The notes: generated from the letters alone by a model not told the origin. 64,000 nucleotides of DNA from Synechococcus sp. JA-2-3B'a(2-13) (GCF_000013225.1 NC_007776.1:1641001-1705000), one strand, 5' to 3'. Shown: positions 26,394 through 34,852, counted from the first letter of the stretch. Numbers and translations: made by a program.

Positions 26394-28037
26394 TTAAAGA
26401 GGAGGGAGAACTTTATGCTTCAGGCAAGGGTTCATAGGGCTGCAGGAAGAAGGATCCCCAGAAGGAGGAGGGAAAGTGTTGGTACCTAAGCTTAGGGTTC
26501 CCGTTCCCGTTGCTGCATTTTTGATGCCAATACCAACCTCATTGGTTCCAGTGCTGAAGGTGGTGCCATCCACGATCACAGAACCGCTGGAGTGGCTAGC
26601 TTTAATCCCAATTGCCCCTAACTGATTGGCTGTGTTACCGTTCAGCTTGATCTTAGAGCTTGGGCCCAACACCTTGGAGCCTCCGACGTTTAGCCAAACG
26701 GCTATGCTTGGTTTAAGGTCGGTTCCACTGGTAATGCTTTCGAGATTCACCGTGCTCGATTGAACAATCACCGGCCCTGCTGAAGCTCCACCTAAAACAC
26801 CCACAACACCTAGACCATTGCTGCCGGTAGATTCAATGGTACTGCCGACTACCTCCAGAGTTGTGTTGTTACCTGCATGCACGATGGCGGCGGTGTAGTC
26901 TTTGTCGCCTTTGATCTGAACCTCCAGCCCTTGCAGCAAGATGGTACCGCCCAGCGTTAGAGCAGTTACTGCAATACACCTGTCACCCAAACTTGTAAAG
27001 GGCGTGCCGCCAGTGCCAAGATCCTTACAGTCAATCTTCATGTTTTCTAAAGATGTGCCCACACCGGCAAGGTTGATGGCTGCTGTAGGAGTAGGCCCAC
27101 CCGGATCCCCGCTGGTAATCTTGAAGCCCTTGAGGCGATAGCCTTTGTTGAGAGTTAGGAGCTTGCCGCTCAAATTGAGGTTAAAGCCACTGGGGCCGAC
27201 CACCGTCACAGATCCTTTAGTCAGGTTAGGGGTGCTGATGTTGCTAGAAACGCCCTGAGTTGCTGCCCTGACAATCGTTACCGTTACATCTGTTCCTCCG
27301 CCGGTGCCTGAGCCGGTAGTGTTGGCAGCAGAGCTGACGATGGGTGTAGTTAGCGCATACTCCACTGTTTGAAATGGCTGAGTAGCCGTACCAGGGTTCG
27401 TATTGTCTCCATACACTGGATCTACGAAGAACTGGATGGTCGAAGGTGTGGGCGTCGGAGTCGGGGTCGGAGTCGGTGTCGGAGTCGGGGTGGGCTCGCT
27501 GAAGAGGGTATCTAAGTTCGGCTGCGTGACGCTGACACCGCTGAGCTTCAGGGTGGTGGCAAGGAAGGGATTGATCTTACTGGCCGTCGGCGGAAGACCT
27601 GTTGAAATTGCCGCAAACAAAACCGCCGCATCCTTGCAGTCCACCACCCCATCGGCAGTAAAGTCCGAAATGGACGGCTTGAGCGGGTTGCCCAACCCCG
27701 TCACGTCGGCAGCCGTAATCGGCCCCACCTTGAGGGTGTTATTGACAAAGTTAACAATCTTCCCGGAGTCGTTGGTGTTGAGGGTGCAGGCGGCAAAAAG
27801 GACTGCCGCATCCTTGATGGTGACTGAGGTCTTTACCCCGTCGTAGTAGAAAGCAATGCTCTCGGAACCCCGAACTGCCGTTTCCGGCGCCTGAGCGGAA
27901 ATGGTCGGCGGAACTTGAGTAACCGTAGGCGGATCCGAAGAGAACGAACAAGCGACCATGCCTCCTGCCAGGGAGGAAGCCAGAAGCAGGGGAGCTAACG
28001 AAGACCGGAAGCCGGGCCTTGAGCCGCGGGAAGCCAT
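26394..28037 (-). CDS. Lipoprotein with dockerin-like repeats, PT linker and beta-helix (DUF1565-like) domain
   Basis: A 547-residue lipoprotein starting at ATG 28037 behind TAGGAGG; lipobox MVAC with Cys30. Two repeats follow (YYDGVKTSVTIKDAAVLFAA and ISDFTADGVVDCKDAAVLFA) that match the module of the peptidase gene at 24589, then a (PT)n linker of about 18 residues. The C-terminal part starts IQFFVDPVYGDNTNPGTATQ, the opening typical of DUF1565 right-handed beta-helix proteins, and continues with irregular beta-helix turns rich in Gly, Asn and Thr. A cell-surface binding or adhesive role is plausible; no enzyme motif is seen. Confidence 0.8.
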   Translation of the reverse strand: MASRGSRPGFRSSLAPLLLASSLAGGMVACSFSSDPPTVTQVPPTISAQAPETAVRGSESIAFYYDGVKTSVTIKDAAVLFAACTLNTNDSGKIVNFVNNTLKVGPITAADVTGLGNPLKPSISDFTADGVVDCKDAAVLFAAISTGLPPTASKINPFLATTLKLSGVSVTQPNLDTLFSEPTPTPTPTPTPTPTPTPSTIQFFVDPVYGDNTNPGTATQPFQTVEYALTTPIVSSAANTTGSGTGGGTDVTVTIVRAATQGVSSNISTPNLTKGSVTVVGPSGFNLNLSGKLLTLNKGYRLKGFKITSGDPGGPTPTAAINLAGVGTSLENMKIDCKDLGTGGTPFTSLGDRCIAVTALTLGGTILLQGLEVQIKGDKDYTAAIVHAGNNTTLEVVGSTIESTGSNGLGVVGVLGGASAGPVIVQSSTVNLESITSGTDLKPSIAVWLNVGGSKVLGPSSKIKLNGNTANQLGAIGIKASHSSGSVIVDGTTFSTGTNEVGIGIKNAATGTGTLSLGTNTFPPPSGDPSSCSPMNPCLKHKVLPPL

Positions 28038-28277
28038 GGTAAACCTCCTACTGAAGAATCCTTGCCAGGGTAGAAGTCCTTGACAAGACTTGCCCAGCTC
28101 ACTCCAGGGAAACCACAAGACAAACCTTACGCTGATCCTAAGGATACCCAAAGAGCTCTCAAAAAAAGAAGTACAGAGACGGTGCCTTTCCCAAAGTTGA
28201 AGAACAAGAAAGACAACCGGCTGCCACCCAGCTCCTCCTGAATGAGAACCGATTGCCCTCCTGGAGCCAGCCCTGAG

Positions 28278-28751
28278 TTAGTTCACCAAAATGCCAGGCC
28301 CGAAGTTGAAGTAGGTGGTGCTGCCAGGGTTGGTGGTGTTGTCAAAGGTGCTAAGGGTAGTACCGCCGACCGTAATCGGCCCAGGTGAAGGAATGGCGGG
28401 AGTCACCCGGATCTGGCCGCCAAAGGGAATGGTAAAGGAAGTGGGGAAGGTGGCCACATTCCCAGACACCGAGGTGGAGGTGGCGATCACCGTGCCATCT
28501 GCTTGTCGAATGGTTACCGTGGCCCCTGCCGGCAAGCCCGGGATCGTAATCTGCGGGCCGGCAGGAGTCGGTGTTGGCGTGGGTGTTGGAGTTGGAGTGG
28601 GCGTGGGTGTCGGTGTTGGCGTGGGCGTGGCAACCGTGAGAGGATCCCTTGAGGAAGAGCCACAGGCCACCACTAGCCCGGCCAGAGCAGCAGACAATAC
28701 CAACGAGGCCAGGGAAAAATGCCGCCTATGTGGGAAGTTGCGCTTAGACAT
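28278..28751 (-). CDS. Small lipoprotein with Pro-Thr repeat linker
   Basis: A 157-residue lipoprotein with lipobox LVVAC (Cys30), an uninterrupted (TP)n linker of about 24 residues and a ~90-residue beta-rich C-terminal domain (ITIPGLPAGATVTIRQADGT). No family is recognised. The linker is encoded by a GT-rich hexanucleotide-type tandem repeat (about 28563-28629), which could change length by slippage. It lies 240 bases upstream of the larger lipoprotein gene on the same strand. Confidence 0.75.
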   Translation of the reverse strand: MSKRNFPHRRHFSLASLVLSAALAGLVVACGSSSRDPLTVATPTPTPTPTPTPTPTPTPTPTPAGPQITIPGLPAGATVTIRQADGTVIATSTSVSGNVATFPTSFTIPFGGQIRVTPAIPSPGPITVGGTTLSTFDNTTNPGSTTYFNFGPGILVN

Positions 28752-28877
28752 TCTCAGACCTTCAGCAAAGTGAGTAGGAATTAGGACAGCGGTTGCAGTC
28801 TTGGTTCGGCGCCGGCCAGCTCAGGGGAACTAACGGGTATTATTCCCCAACCCTGGCCGAGAAGGAAGACTCTGGGC

Positions 28878-29441
28878 CTAGTCTTGGCTCATAAGGTAGG
28901 TAATGGCGCGGTTTTGCTGCTCAACCACCTGGCGCAGCTCGGCAATGCTGGCCCGCAGCTCAGCGATGGACTCCCTAGTTTGGGCAATGGCTGCAAAAAC
29001 TTGCCCAATCGCCTCTGTGTTTTGGGCAATGACTGCAAAAAGACGCTCAATGGCCTCTGTGTTCTGGACAGTAACTGTGGAAACACGCCCAATGGCCTCT
29101 GCGTTCTGGACAGTAACTGTGGAAACACGCCCAATGGCCTCTGCGTTCTGACCAATGGCTGCAAAGGCTTGCCCAATCGCCTCTGTGTTTTGGGCAATGA
29201 CTGCGAAAAGACGCTCAATGGCCTCTGTGTTCTGGACAGTAACTGTGGAAACACGCCCAATGGCCTCTGCGTTCTGACCAATGGCTGCAAAGGCTTGCCC
29301 AATGGCCTCTGTGTTCTGGGCGGTGGCTGCAAAAAGACGCTCGATGGCTTCTGTATTCCGGGCAGTGGCCTGGGCATTGGCCAGCGTCTGCTGGGCCAGG
29401 ACTTCCAAGATGGCCTCTACCCGCTCCAACCGCTCCGACAT
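28878..29441 (-). CDS. Coiled-coil protein built of 14-residue repeats
   Basis: A 187-residue protein beginning MSERLERVEAILEVLAQQ, then about nine 14-residue units of the type QNTEAIERLFAVIA / QNAEAIGRVSTVTV, i.e. double heptads predicted to form a continuous alpha-helical coiled coil. The final segment IAELRASIAELRQVVEQQNR keeps the heptads. The DNA units (42 bp) are nearly identical, indicating recent duplication. There is no signal peptide or membrane segment. Similar short coiled-coil proteins of unknown function are common in cyanobacteria. Confidence 0.75.
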   Translation of the reverse strand: MSERLERVEAILEVLAQQTLANAQATARNTEAIERLFAATAQNTEAIGQAFAAIGQNAEAIGRVSTVTVQNTEAIERLFAVIAQNTEAIGQAFAAIGQNAEAIGRVSTVTVQNAEAIGRVSTVTVQNTEAIERLFAVIAQNTEAIGQVFAAIAQTRESIAELRASIAELRQVVEQQNRAITYLMSQD

Positions 29442-29489
29442 GGGGTTCCCTACACCGGCTTAGGATCCCATTCTAGCCGGATCCCTGGC

Positions 29490-29782
29490 CTACCAGCGGC
29501 AGGGGCCGCGCTCCCCATCGGGGCAGATGGTCTCCCCGTCCGTCAGCGCCCCCTCCAGCTTGGCCCCTTTCAGAATCGCCCCCCTGAGGTTGGCCCGCCG
29601 CAACTGGGCCCCGTTGAAAGCGGTGTTTTCCACATAGGCCCCCGCCAAATTGGCCCCCGACAGATCCGCTTCTAGAAAGACTCCCCCTGCACCAGCGCCT
29701 CGCCCAGATCAACGCCGGCCAGCTTGGCGTTGGGAAGCACCACCCCAAGCAACTGGCAGCCGGAGTGTGTCGCGTAAATGTA
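29490..29782 (-). pseudogene. Pentapeptide-repeat gene broken by frameshift
   Basis: The 3' frame reads ADLSGANLAGAYVENTAFNG and on to GPCRW-stop, consecutive A(D/N)LxG pentapeptides. Upstream, another frame reads NAKLAGVDLGEALVQG and hits TAG at 29672-29674. One extra G in the G5 run just before this stop (plus-strand C run at 29682-29686) would fuse the frames in perfect five-residue register. The 5' end also seems shifted again near 29770, and no good start codon is visible, so this looks like a decayed gene rather than a single sequencing error. Confidence 0.7.
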
Positions 29783-29896
29783 TCAGCCGCCCGCCCTTGC
29801 CGACACAGTCCAGCAGCCCCAGGGCAAGCAGCTAGGCAAACCTTTTGGCCATCCCCTCTGCCCCAAGGGAGAGCAACGCAGCGACCTTCAGCCAAC

Positions 29897-29922
29897 AAAA
29901 AACCCCCCACACAAGGGGGGGG
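29897..29922 (-). terminator. Terminator of the second beta-helix lipoprotein gene
   Basis: On the minus strand a run of C pairs with GGGGGG across a short loop and is followed by six T, about 25 bases after the stop at 29948. Confidence 0.85.
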
Positions 29923-29947
29923 AGCAACAAACTAGCCTTCTGGCCGG

Positions 29948-31387
29948 TTATTGAACATTCTGGGCAAGGTTCGGCGGTTGAGGGAAGCTGTTGCCGTTCG
30001 AGATATCGTTGACAAAGTTGGCAATGGGAACTCCTAATTTTATTCCGACGCCTACATTATTGACAGAAGCCTTGAACTCATTGTCTTGAACTAGGTGTCC
30101 GGTGCCAGCGGCAGCCAAAACACCAAATGAATTGGGGGCATCACCAGCCACAAGGATCTTGTTGCCCTTGACAACAGCGCTACTGGAACCAGCATTAAGC
30201 ACAATTGCTGTAGTGTCCGGACCACCACCAGCGTTAACAGAAGACAAGTCAAACTTAGAGTTAAGTACAGTGGTACCAGCAGCAGCAGTGTCTATAGCTC
30301 GAGTGGAATTACCAGCAGTATTTGAACCATCTGACTTGAACTCACTGTCTTTGATGATAACGCCCGGCTTTTGTATGGCTACTGCTGTTGTTTGCACATC
30401 GAACGTGATCTTATTACCCGAGAGCTTCACATTGGCTGCGTTAACGTTGATACACGTATTTCCCGCTGGTGGTTTACACCTAATCGTCGCATTGTTGATG
30501 GATGCAGAGGACTTGTTGATGGTAATATCATTATTGCCTTTGACCTCGATAGAGAAGCCCTCCAACTTCACATTCTCGTTCAGCGTCAACGTGTTCCCGG
30601 CGGGAATAGACAGCTTGTAATTCGTCGGACCCACGATGGTGATAGAACCACCGGGCACAGTAGTACCCAGGGCGGCAGTCAGACTTTGCGTAACCGGCGC
30701 CGGCGCTACCACCTGAATCGTTACGTTCTCGCCCTGCTGCAGGAGCGGCACCAGCTTGCTCTGATACGGGTCAGCCCCCACCTTCAGCACCCCTTCAAAG
30801 GTCTTCCACGGCGCTGCCGCCGTCCCTGGGTTGCTGTCGCTGCCGTTCACCGGATCCAGGAAGAAGGTGTTCGGCACCGGAGTCACCGTCACCGGCACAT
30901 CCACACTCCCCAGCCCCGTCCCGCTGAAGGTGATGTTTTGCGTCTGACCCACCGCCGTCAGCGGCGCCGTGAACTGCACCGGCTGGTTCACGTTGAAGTT
31001 GCTGCTGTCAAAGGTCAAGCTCGCGGGGGAAATGCTCCAACCTGTTGGCCCCGTCACCGTCACCGTCTTGATCCCGCTCGGATCCTGGGCTAGCTTGACG
31101 TTGATAGTTTTGACGGAGCTGGCAGTCGCATTGGGAATCGAGGTAGGCGAAACCACAATCAAAGACGCAGGCGTCGGAGTTGGGGTAGGAGCTGGAGTCG
31201 GAGTTGGAGCTGGAGTCGGAGTTGGAGCCGGCGGCGGAGGTGGAGGAGGTGGAGGAGGCACAGGCACCACAGAGCTGGCACTGTCTCCGCCACAGCCTGT
31301 CAAGATCAGGGGCAGAAGCACCACGGCAGACGCCAAGGTTAGAGAACCAAGTGACTTCAACAGCCACTTATGCGTTTTTCCGTTCAT
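29948..31387 (-). CDS. Lipoprotein with Pro-rich linker and beta-helix (DUF1565-like) domain
   Basis: A 479-residue lipoprotein from ATG 31387, which follows AGAGGAG; an ATG six codons earlier is less likely. Lipobox LTGC has Cys32. A poly-Pro then (PTPA)n linker spans about 45-80, followed by an Ig-like beta segment (VKLAQDPSGIKTVTVTGPTG) and a DUF1565-type beta-helix that opens NTFFLDPVNGSDSNPGTAAA. It resembles the gene at 26394 in the C-terminal half but lacks the dockerin-like repeats. Probably a surface-exposed paralogue; ligand unknown. Confidence 0.78.
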   Translation of the reverse strand: MNGKTHKWLLKSLGSLTLASAVVLLPLILTGCGGDSASSVVPVPPPPPPPPPPAPTPTPAPTPTPAPTPTPTPASLIVVSPTSIPNATASSVKTINVKLAQDPSGIKTVTVTGPTGWSISPASLTFDSSNFNVNQPVQFTAPLTAVGQTQNITFSGTGLGSVDVPVTVTPVPNTFFLDPVNGSDSNPGTAAAPWKTFEGVLKVGADPYQSKLVPLLQQGENVTIQVVAPAPVTQSLTAALGTTVPGGSITIVGPTNYKLSIPAGNTLTLNENVKLEGFSIEVKGNNDITINKSSASINNATIRCKPPAGNTCINVNAANVKLSGNKITFDVQTTAVAIQKPGVIIKDSEFKSDGSNTAGNSTRAIDTAAAGTTVLNSKFDLSSVNAGGGPDTTAIVLNAGSSSAVVKGNKILVAGDAPNSFGVLAAAGTGHLVQDNEFKASVNNVGVGIKLGVPIANFVNDISNGNSFPQPPNLAQNVQ

Positions 31388-31434
31388 TTTTCTCCTCTTA
31401 ACCAAAAAAGTAGGGTTCGGCTGAACACTTCCCT

Positions 31435-31591
31435 TAACTTACCCGATCAACCAACCCGAAGCAACTGAGAAGGCTAAGGGCTTGATACTCGGATGGGAGA
31501 CGCACACACGCCTGTGTCAGCGGTTGCTCTGGTTACTCCGTAAATTATACAGTCAGATCCGCCCAACTTGGCAAGTCTTGCCATTTTTTTT
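31435..31591 (+). ncRNA. Candidate orphan structured RNA
   Basis: AACCA and AGCAAC around 31450-31466 can pair with GTTGCT and TGGTT around 31525-31537, enclosing a small hairpin ACACACGCCTGTGT. A terminator hairpin with eight T follows (31569-31591). The stretch GATACTCGGATGGGAGAC inside the fold resembles the loop E region of 5S rRNA, but the rest does not. No upstream plus-strand gene accounts for the terminator. The 5' end is a guess. Confidence 0.35.
31569..31591 (+). terminator. Rho-independent terminator with no gene upstream
   Basis: TGGCAA (31569-31574) pairs with TTGCCA (31578-31583) and is followed by eight T. The only preceding gene is on the minus strand and points away, so this ends an unannotated plus-strand transcript or acts as an early stop ahead of petF. 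Confidence 0.75.
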
Positions 31592-31859
31592 CCAGGTGCA
31601 ACCCAGGAGCTACAGGGATCCCTGCCAAGTCCAAGTTGAACAGAGAGGATTGCGGAAGAATGACCGGTGGGATCTGCGGCAGTTCTGCCATCGGAGCCGA
31701 GGTTCACCCTTCATGCAGACGCTGCGGGCTAACAGCCCTCTTGAGCAGCCAGAACCCTTACCCGGCAAGCTTTCCCGGATCCACCTGCAAAAAACCGGAA
31801 GATTTGCCTATTTCCTCACAAAAGGGTGCTTGATCTGGGGCAGAAGGGTGGCAGGATGA

Positions 31860-32192
<333 letters not shown>

Positions 32193-32222
32193 TCGAGCTT
32201 GAATTTCCGTCCTCAACCCCAG

Positions 32223-32255
32223 CCCCTCTTCCAAAGAGAGAGGGGTTTTTGTTTT
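32223..32255 (+). terminator. Terminator of petF, formed by a dispersed repeat
   Basis: CCCCTCT (32223-32229) pairs with AGAGGGG (32239-32245), followed by a T-rich run. The hairpin belongs to the widespread CCCAGCCCCTCTC... repeat family, here apparently used as a terminator. Confidence 0.8.
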
Positions 32256-32657
32256 GGGTGGCCCAAGGGGGTGTTCGAGCGCTCCGCGCTGCTGAGGCCC
32301 TCACCCAGAGGGAGAGGAGCATGCCTCTAACCCCCAAAACCCTGAACTTTGCTGAATTTACTGAGCTTTAGGCGGTTTGGCAAAAGTCATTGAGAGGGAT
32401 ATAGTAGACCAAGTTTCCCCCTGATCCTTGAGTCCACCGCAACGGTTGCCGGGAAGTGAAGGGGGAAAGCGCTCGGGGGGTATTCCTCAGGGCTTTGCGG
32501 GATACCGCCTTCCTGCTTGGACTCCGTCCCGCTAACGCGAACAGAGATAGGCAGGATGCGATCGCTTCTTTCCTGAACCATGTTCAGGAGAGTTCAGCGT
32601 GAATGTATCAGAATTGGCAGTGGTAGGATTTCCTTATTCTGTAGTGCTTCAGCAACC
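32256..32657. other. 402-base gap with repeats and cassette leader
   Basis: No protein gene is evident. It holds a second partial CCCTCACCC...GGGAGAGG repeat near 32299-32320, the 26-bp repeat at 32519-32544, one HIP1 octamer at 32558-32565 and, from about 32617, the leader that precedes every copy of the coiled-coil cassette. Confidence 0.6.
32519..32544 (-). repeat. 26-bp dispersed repeat, intergenic copy
   Basis: Identical to 22976-23001 and inverted relative to 6332-6357. Confidence 0.85.
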
Positions 32658-33017
32658 ATGACCCCTGAGCAAGAGCAGTGGCTGATTCAAGCCATCCAGG
32701 AGCTAAAAGCCTCCCAGAGAGAATTGCAAGCCTCCCAAAGAGAATTGCAGGCCGCTCAGCAGGAGCTGCGCCTTGTCCAACAAAACCAGCAGGTTTTGAT
32801 TCAAGAGCTGCGGGAAGGGCAGGCGATGTTGGCGCAGTTCTTTCGCGAGTCAATGGATCGGTTTGATGAGCGCACCCGGGCTATTGAACGGCGCACGGAA
32901 GCTGTGGAACGGCGCACAGAAGCACTGGAACGGCGCACCGACCAGATGGCGGAAGAGATGAGGGAGATCCGGCAGGAGATTCGGGATCTGCGCCGCGATT
33001 TTTTGGAACGGCGTTAG
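32658..33017 (+). CDS. Small coiled-coil protein, cassette copy 1
   Basis: A 119-residue protein starting MTPEQEQWLIQAIQEL. Heptads ELKASQR, ELQASQR and ELQAAQQ form the N-terminal coil, followed by the constant block QQVLIQELREGQAMLAQFF, three ERRTEA-type heptads and the end EIRDLRRDFLERR. The whole chain is predicted to be one long helix. Codons 1-26 of the longer open frame belong to the conserved leader, not the protein. It is the first of four paralogues between 32658 and 35128. Function is unknown. Confidence 0.75.
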   Translation: MTPEQEQWLIQAIQELKASQRELQASQRELQAAQQELRLVQQNQQVLIQELREGQAMLAQFFRESMDRFDERTRAIERRTEAVERRTEALERRTDQMAEEMREIRQEIRDLRRDFLERR

Positions 33018-33114
33018 CTTCCATCCAACCCTGGCCCAAGCGCTCACAGCCCCTTTCCCAGGGAGAAATGCAGGGTGATAGGATTTTTTTATTCTTCTGT
33101 AACCCTCGCCGACC

Positions 33115-33432
33115 ATGACCCCTGAGCAAGAGCAGTGGCTGATTCGCGCCATCCAAGAGTTGCAAGCTGCCCAGCAGGAGCTGCGTCTTGTCCAACAAAA
33201 CCAGCAGGTTTTGATTCAAGAGCTGCGGGAAGGACAGGCGATGCTGGCCCAGTTTTTTCGCGAGTCAATGGATCGGTTTGATGAGCGCACCCGGGCTATT
33301 GAACGGCGCACGGAAGCTGTGGAACGGCGCACAGAAGCACTGGAACGGCGCACCGACCAGATGGCGGAAGAGATGAGGGAGATCCGGCAAGAGATTCGGG
33401 ATCTGCGCCGCGATTTTTTGGAACGGCGTTGA
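33115..33432 (+). CDS. Small coiled-coil protein, cassette copy 2
   Basis: A 105-residue paralogue of copy 1 with only one ELQAAQQ unit in the N-terminal coil and three ERRTEA-type heptads. From QQNQQVLIQE to the end it is identical to copy 1. It starts 97 bases after copy 1 behind a similar but slightly diverged leader. Confidence 0.75.
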   Translation: MTPEQEQWLIRAIQELQAAQQELRLVQQNQQVLIQELREGQAMLAQFFRESMDRFDERTRAIERRTEAVERRTEALERRTDQMAEEMREIRQEIRDLRRDFLERR

Positions 33433-33539
33433 CTGCCAACAGACCGAGCGCTCACAGCCCTGCTCCCAGAGGAAGAGAGGGGTTGTGCGAGATGACAAGG
33501 CTAGTATGGCAGCAAAGAGACTTTTGGCCGAGACGGTTT

Positions 33540-34178
33540 ATGGCTTTGGCAATGGGATCCGTTTCTGCACCATCAAGAGCTCGCCTGAGTTTGGCGGAAT
33601 ACCTTGCTTATTCGGATGGCAGTGATACCCGCTATGAGCTGGTGGCAGGGGAGTTGGTGCCCATGGCTCTTCCAACCGGGCGGCATGTGCAGATTCAAAA
33701 CTTTCTCAGCCGAGTTTTCGAGGCAGAGATTGCACGGCAGAAGTTGCCCTGGACAGCGATACAGGGGAGCCCAGGGATCCAGTCTCCGCGGGGCAATCGG
33801 TGGGCTACGGTGCGGATCCCGGATGTGGTGGTGCTGCCTCTGGAGCAGTGGCAGGAGATGGGATCCAGAGAGGCGTTGATTCGCCTGGAGGATCCGCCGC
33901 CGCTACTGGTGGTGGAGGTAGTCAGTGAGTCCAGCCGGGCAGCAGACTACCGGGCCAAGCAAGCAGAGTATTGCGTTTTGGGGATCGGCGAGTATTGGGT
34001 TGTGGATCCCTTGGAGGAGAAGGTGAGCCTGCTGCTGCTTCATGAAGGCTGGTACGATGTGCTGGAGCTGAAGGGATCCGATCCGGTATCCTCAAAGGTC
34101 TTTCCCAAGCTGGAGTTGCAGGCGGGGGAGATCTTGGCTGCGGATTCGGGTTATTCTGGTAAAGCTACGGGGAGTTAG
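33540..34178 (+). CDS. Uma2 family (DUF820) PD-(D/E)XK-like protein
   Basis: About 212 residues. The typical sequence opens with RLSLAEYLAYSDGSDTRYEL, followed by GELVPMALPTGRHVQIQNFL, VRIPDVVVLPLEQW and PPLLVVEVVSESSRAADYRA, then GIGEYWVVDP, the Uma2 nuclease-like fold with its acidic residues and Lys in VVSESSRAADYRAK. Starts at 33492, 33540 and 33552 are possible; 33540 fits the family length. Dozens of copies per genome are usual in cyanobacteria, and their role is not settled. It splits the coiled-coil array and ends just before the tRNA gene. Confidence 0.88.
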   Translation: MALAMGSVSAPSRARLSLAEYLAYSDGSDTRYELVAGELVPMALPTGRHVQIQNFLSRVFEAEIARQKLPWTAIQGSPGIQSPRGNRWATVRIPDVVVLPLEQWQEMGSREALIRLEDPPPLLVVEVVSESSRAADYRAKQAEYCVLGIGEYWVVDPLEEKVSLLLLHEGWYDVLELKGSDPVSSKVFPKLELQAGEILAADSGYSGKATGS

Positions 34179-34241
34179 CTCAGTTGGTAGAGCGCTGCGA
34201 TCGCACCGCAGAGGTCAGGGATTCGAGTTCCCTACTCTCCA
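34169..34241 (+). tRNA. tRNA-Ala (anticodon CGC)
   Basis: A 73-base cloverleaf: acceptor GGGGAGT/ACTCTCC, D-arm GCTCAGTTGGTAGAGC, anticodon arm CTGCG-ATCGCAC-CGCAG, T-arm AGGGA-TTCGAGT-TCCCT, discriminator A. The G3-U70 pair, the alanine identity element, is present. The CCA end is not encoded. The 5' end overlaps the last codons of the Uma2 gene. The anticodon arm contains a HIP1 octamer (34197-34204). Confidence 0.95.
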
Positions 34242-34343
34242 TTGAGGTTTTGGATTTGGATCCCTTGCCCCCGATCCCTCTCCCAGGAGGAGAGAAGAGT
34301 TAGTGGTGGTAGGATTTCCTTATTCTGTAGTGTTTCAGTAACC

Positions 34344-34745
34344 ATGACGCCCGAGCAAGAACAGTGGCTGATTCAAGCCATCCAAGAGTTGCAAGCCTCC
34401 CAAAGAGAGTTGCAAGCCTCCCAAAGAGAGTTGCAAGCCTCCCAAAGAGAGTTGCAAGCCTCCCAAAGAGAGCTGCAAGCCTCCCAAAAAGAATTGCAAG
34501 CTGCCCAGCAGGAGCTGCGTCTTGTCCAGCAAAACCAGCAGGTTTTGATTCAAGAGCTGCGGGAGGGACAGGCGATGCTGGCGCAGTTCTTTCGCGAGTC
34601 AATGGATCGGTTTGACGAGCGTACTCGGGCCATCGAACGCCGCACAGAAGCACTGGAACGGCGCACCGACCAGATGGCGGAGGAGATGAGAGAGATCCGG
34701 CAAGAGATTCGGGATCTGCGCCGCGATTTTTTGGAACGGCGGTAG
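34344..34745 (+). CDS. Small coiled-coil protein, cassette copy 3 (expanded)
   Basis: A 133-residue paralogue with six N-terminal heptads: four ELQASQR, one ELQASQK and one ELQAAQQ. The constant block and the C-terminal DLRRDFLERR are as in the other copies, but it has two rather than three ERRTEA-type heptads. It starts about 100 bases after tRNA-Ala behind the same leader as copy 1. Confidence 0.75.
   Translation: MTPEQEQWLIQAIQELQASQRELQASQRELQASQRELQASQRELQASQKELQAAQQELRLVQQNQQVLIQELREGQAMLAQFFRESMDRFDERTRAIERRTEALERRTDQMAEEMREIRQEIRDLRRDFLERR
34386..34511 (+). repeat. 21-bp tandem repeats in coiled-coil cassette copy 3
   Basis: Six units of 21 bp, each encoding a heptad of the ELQASQR type; the first four are nearly identical. 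The number of units differs among the four paralogues (3, 1, 6 and 1), pointing to slippage or unequal exchange. Confidence 0.9.
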
Positions 34746-34852
34746 CTTGGGCCCAAGCGCTCTGCGTTGCTAGTGTAACCATCCCCGGATCCTTCTCCCA
34801 GGAGGAGATTTAGGGTGGTAGGATTTCCTTGTTCTGTAGCGCCTTGGTAACC

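Noticed and set aside
28884-29675. 263-residue plus-strand protein opposite the coiled-coil gene
   Set aside because: Its periodic Cys/Asn/Gly pattern is a reflection of the 42-bp repeats of the minus-strand gene, and no ribosome-binding site or domain supports it.
29473-29910. 145-residue minus-strand open frame over the pentapeptide gene
   Set aside because: A neighbouring frame gives pentapeptide repeats; this one has a composition expected of a shadow frame.
31480-31500. 5S rRNA fragment
   Set aside because: GATACTCGGATGGGAGAC resembles the loop E region of 5S rRNA, but the conserved bacterial CCGAACTC segment and closing stems are absent, so no 5S gene is called.
31482-31859. 125-residue plus-strand open frame before petF
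   Set aside because: No start signal, no recognisable domain, and it crosses a strong terminator.
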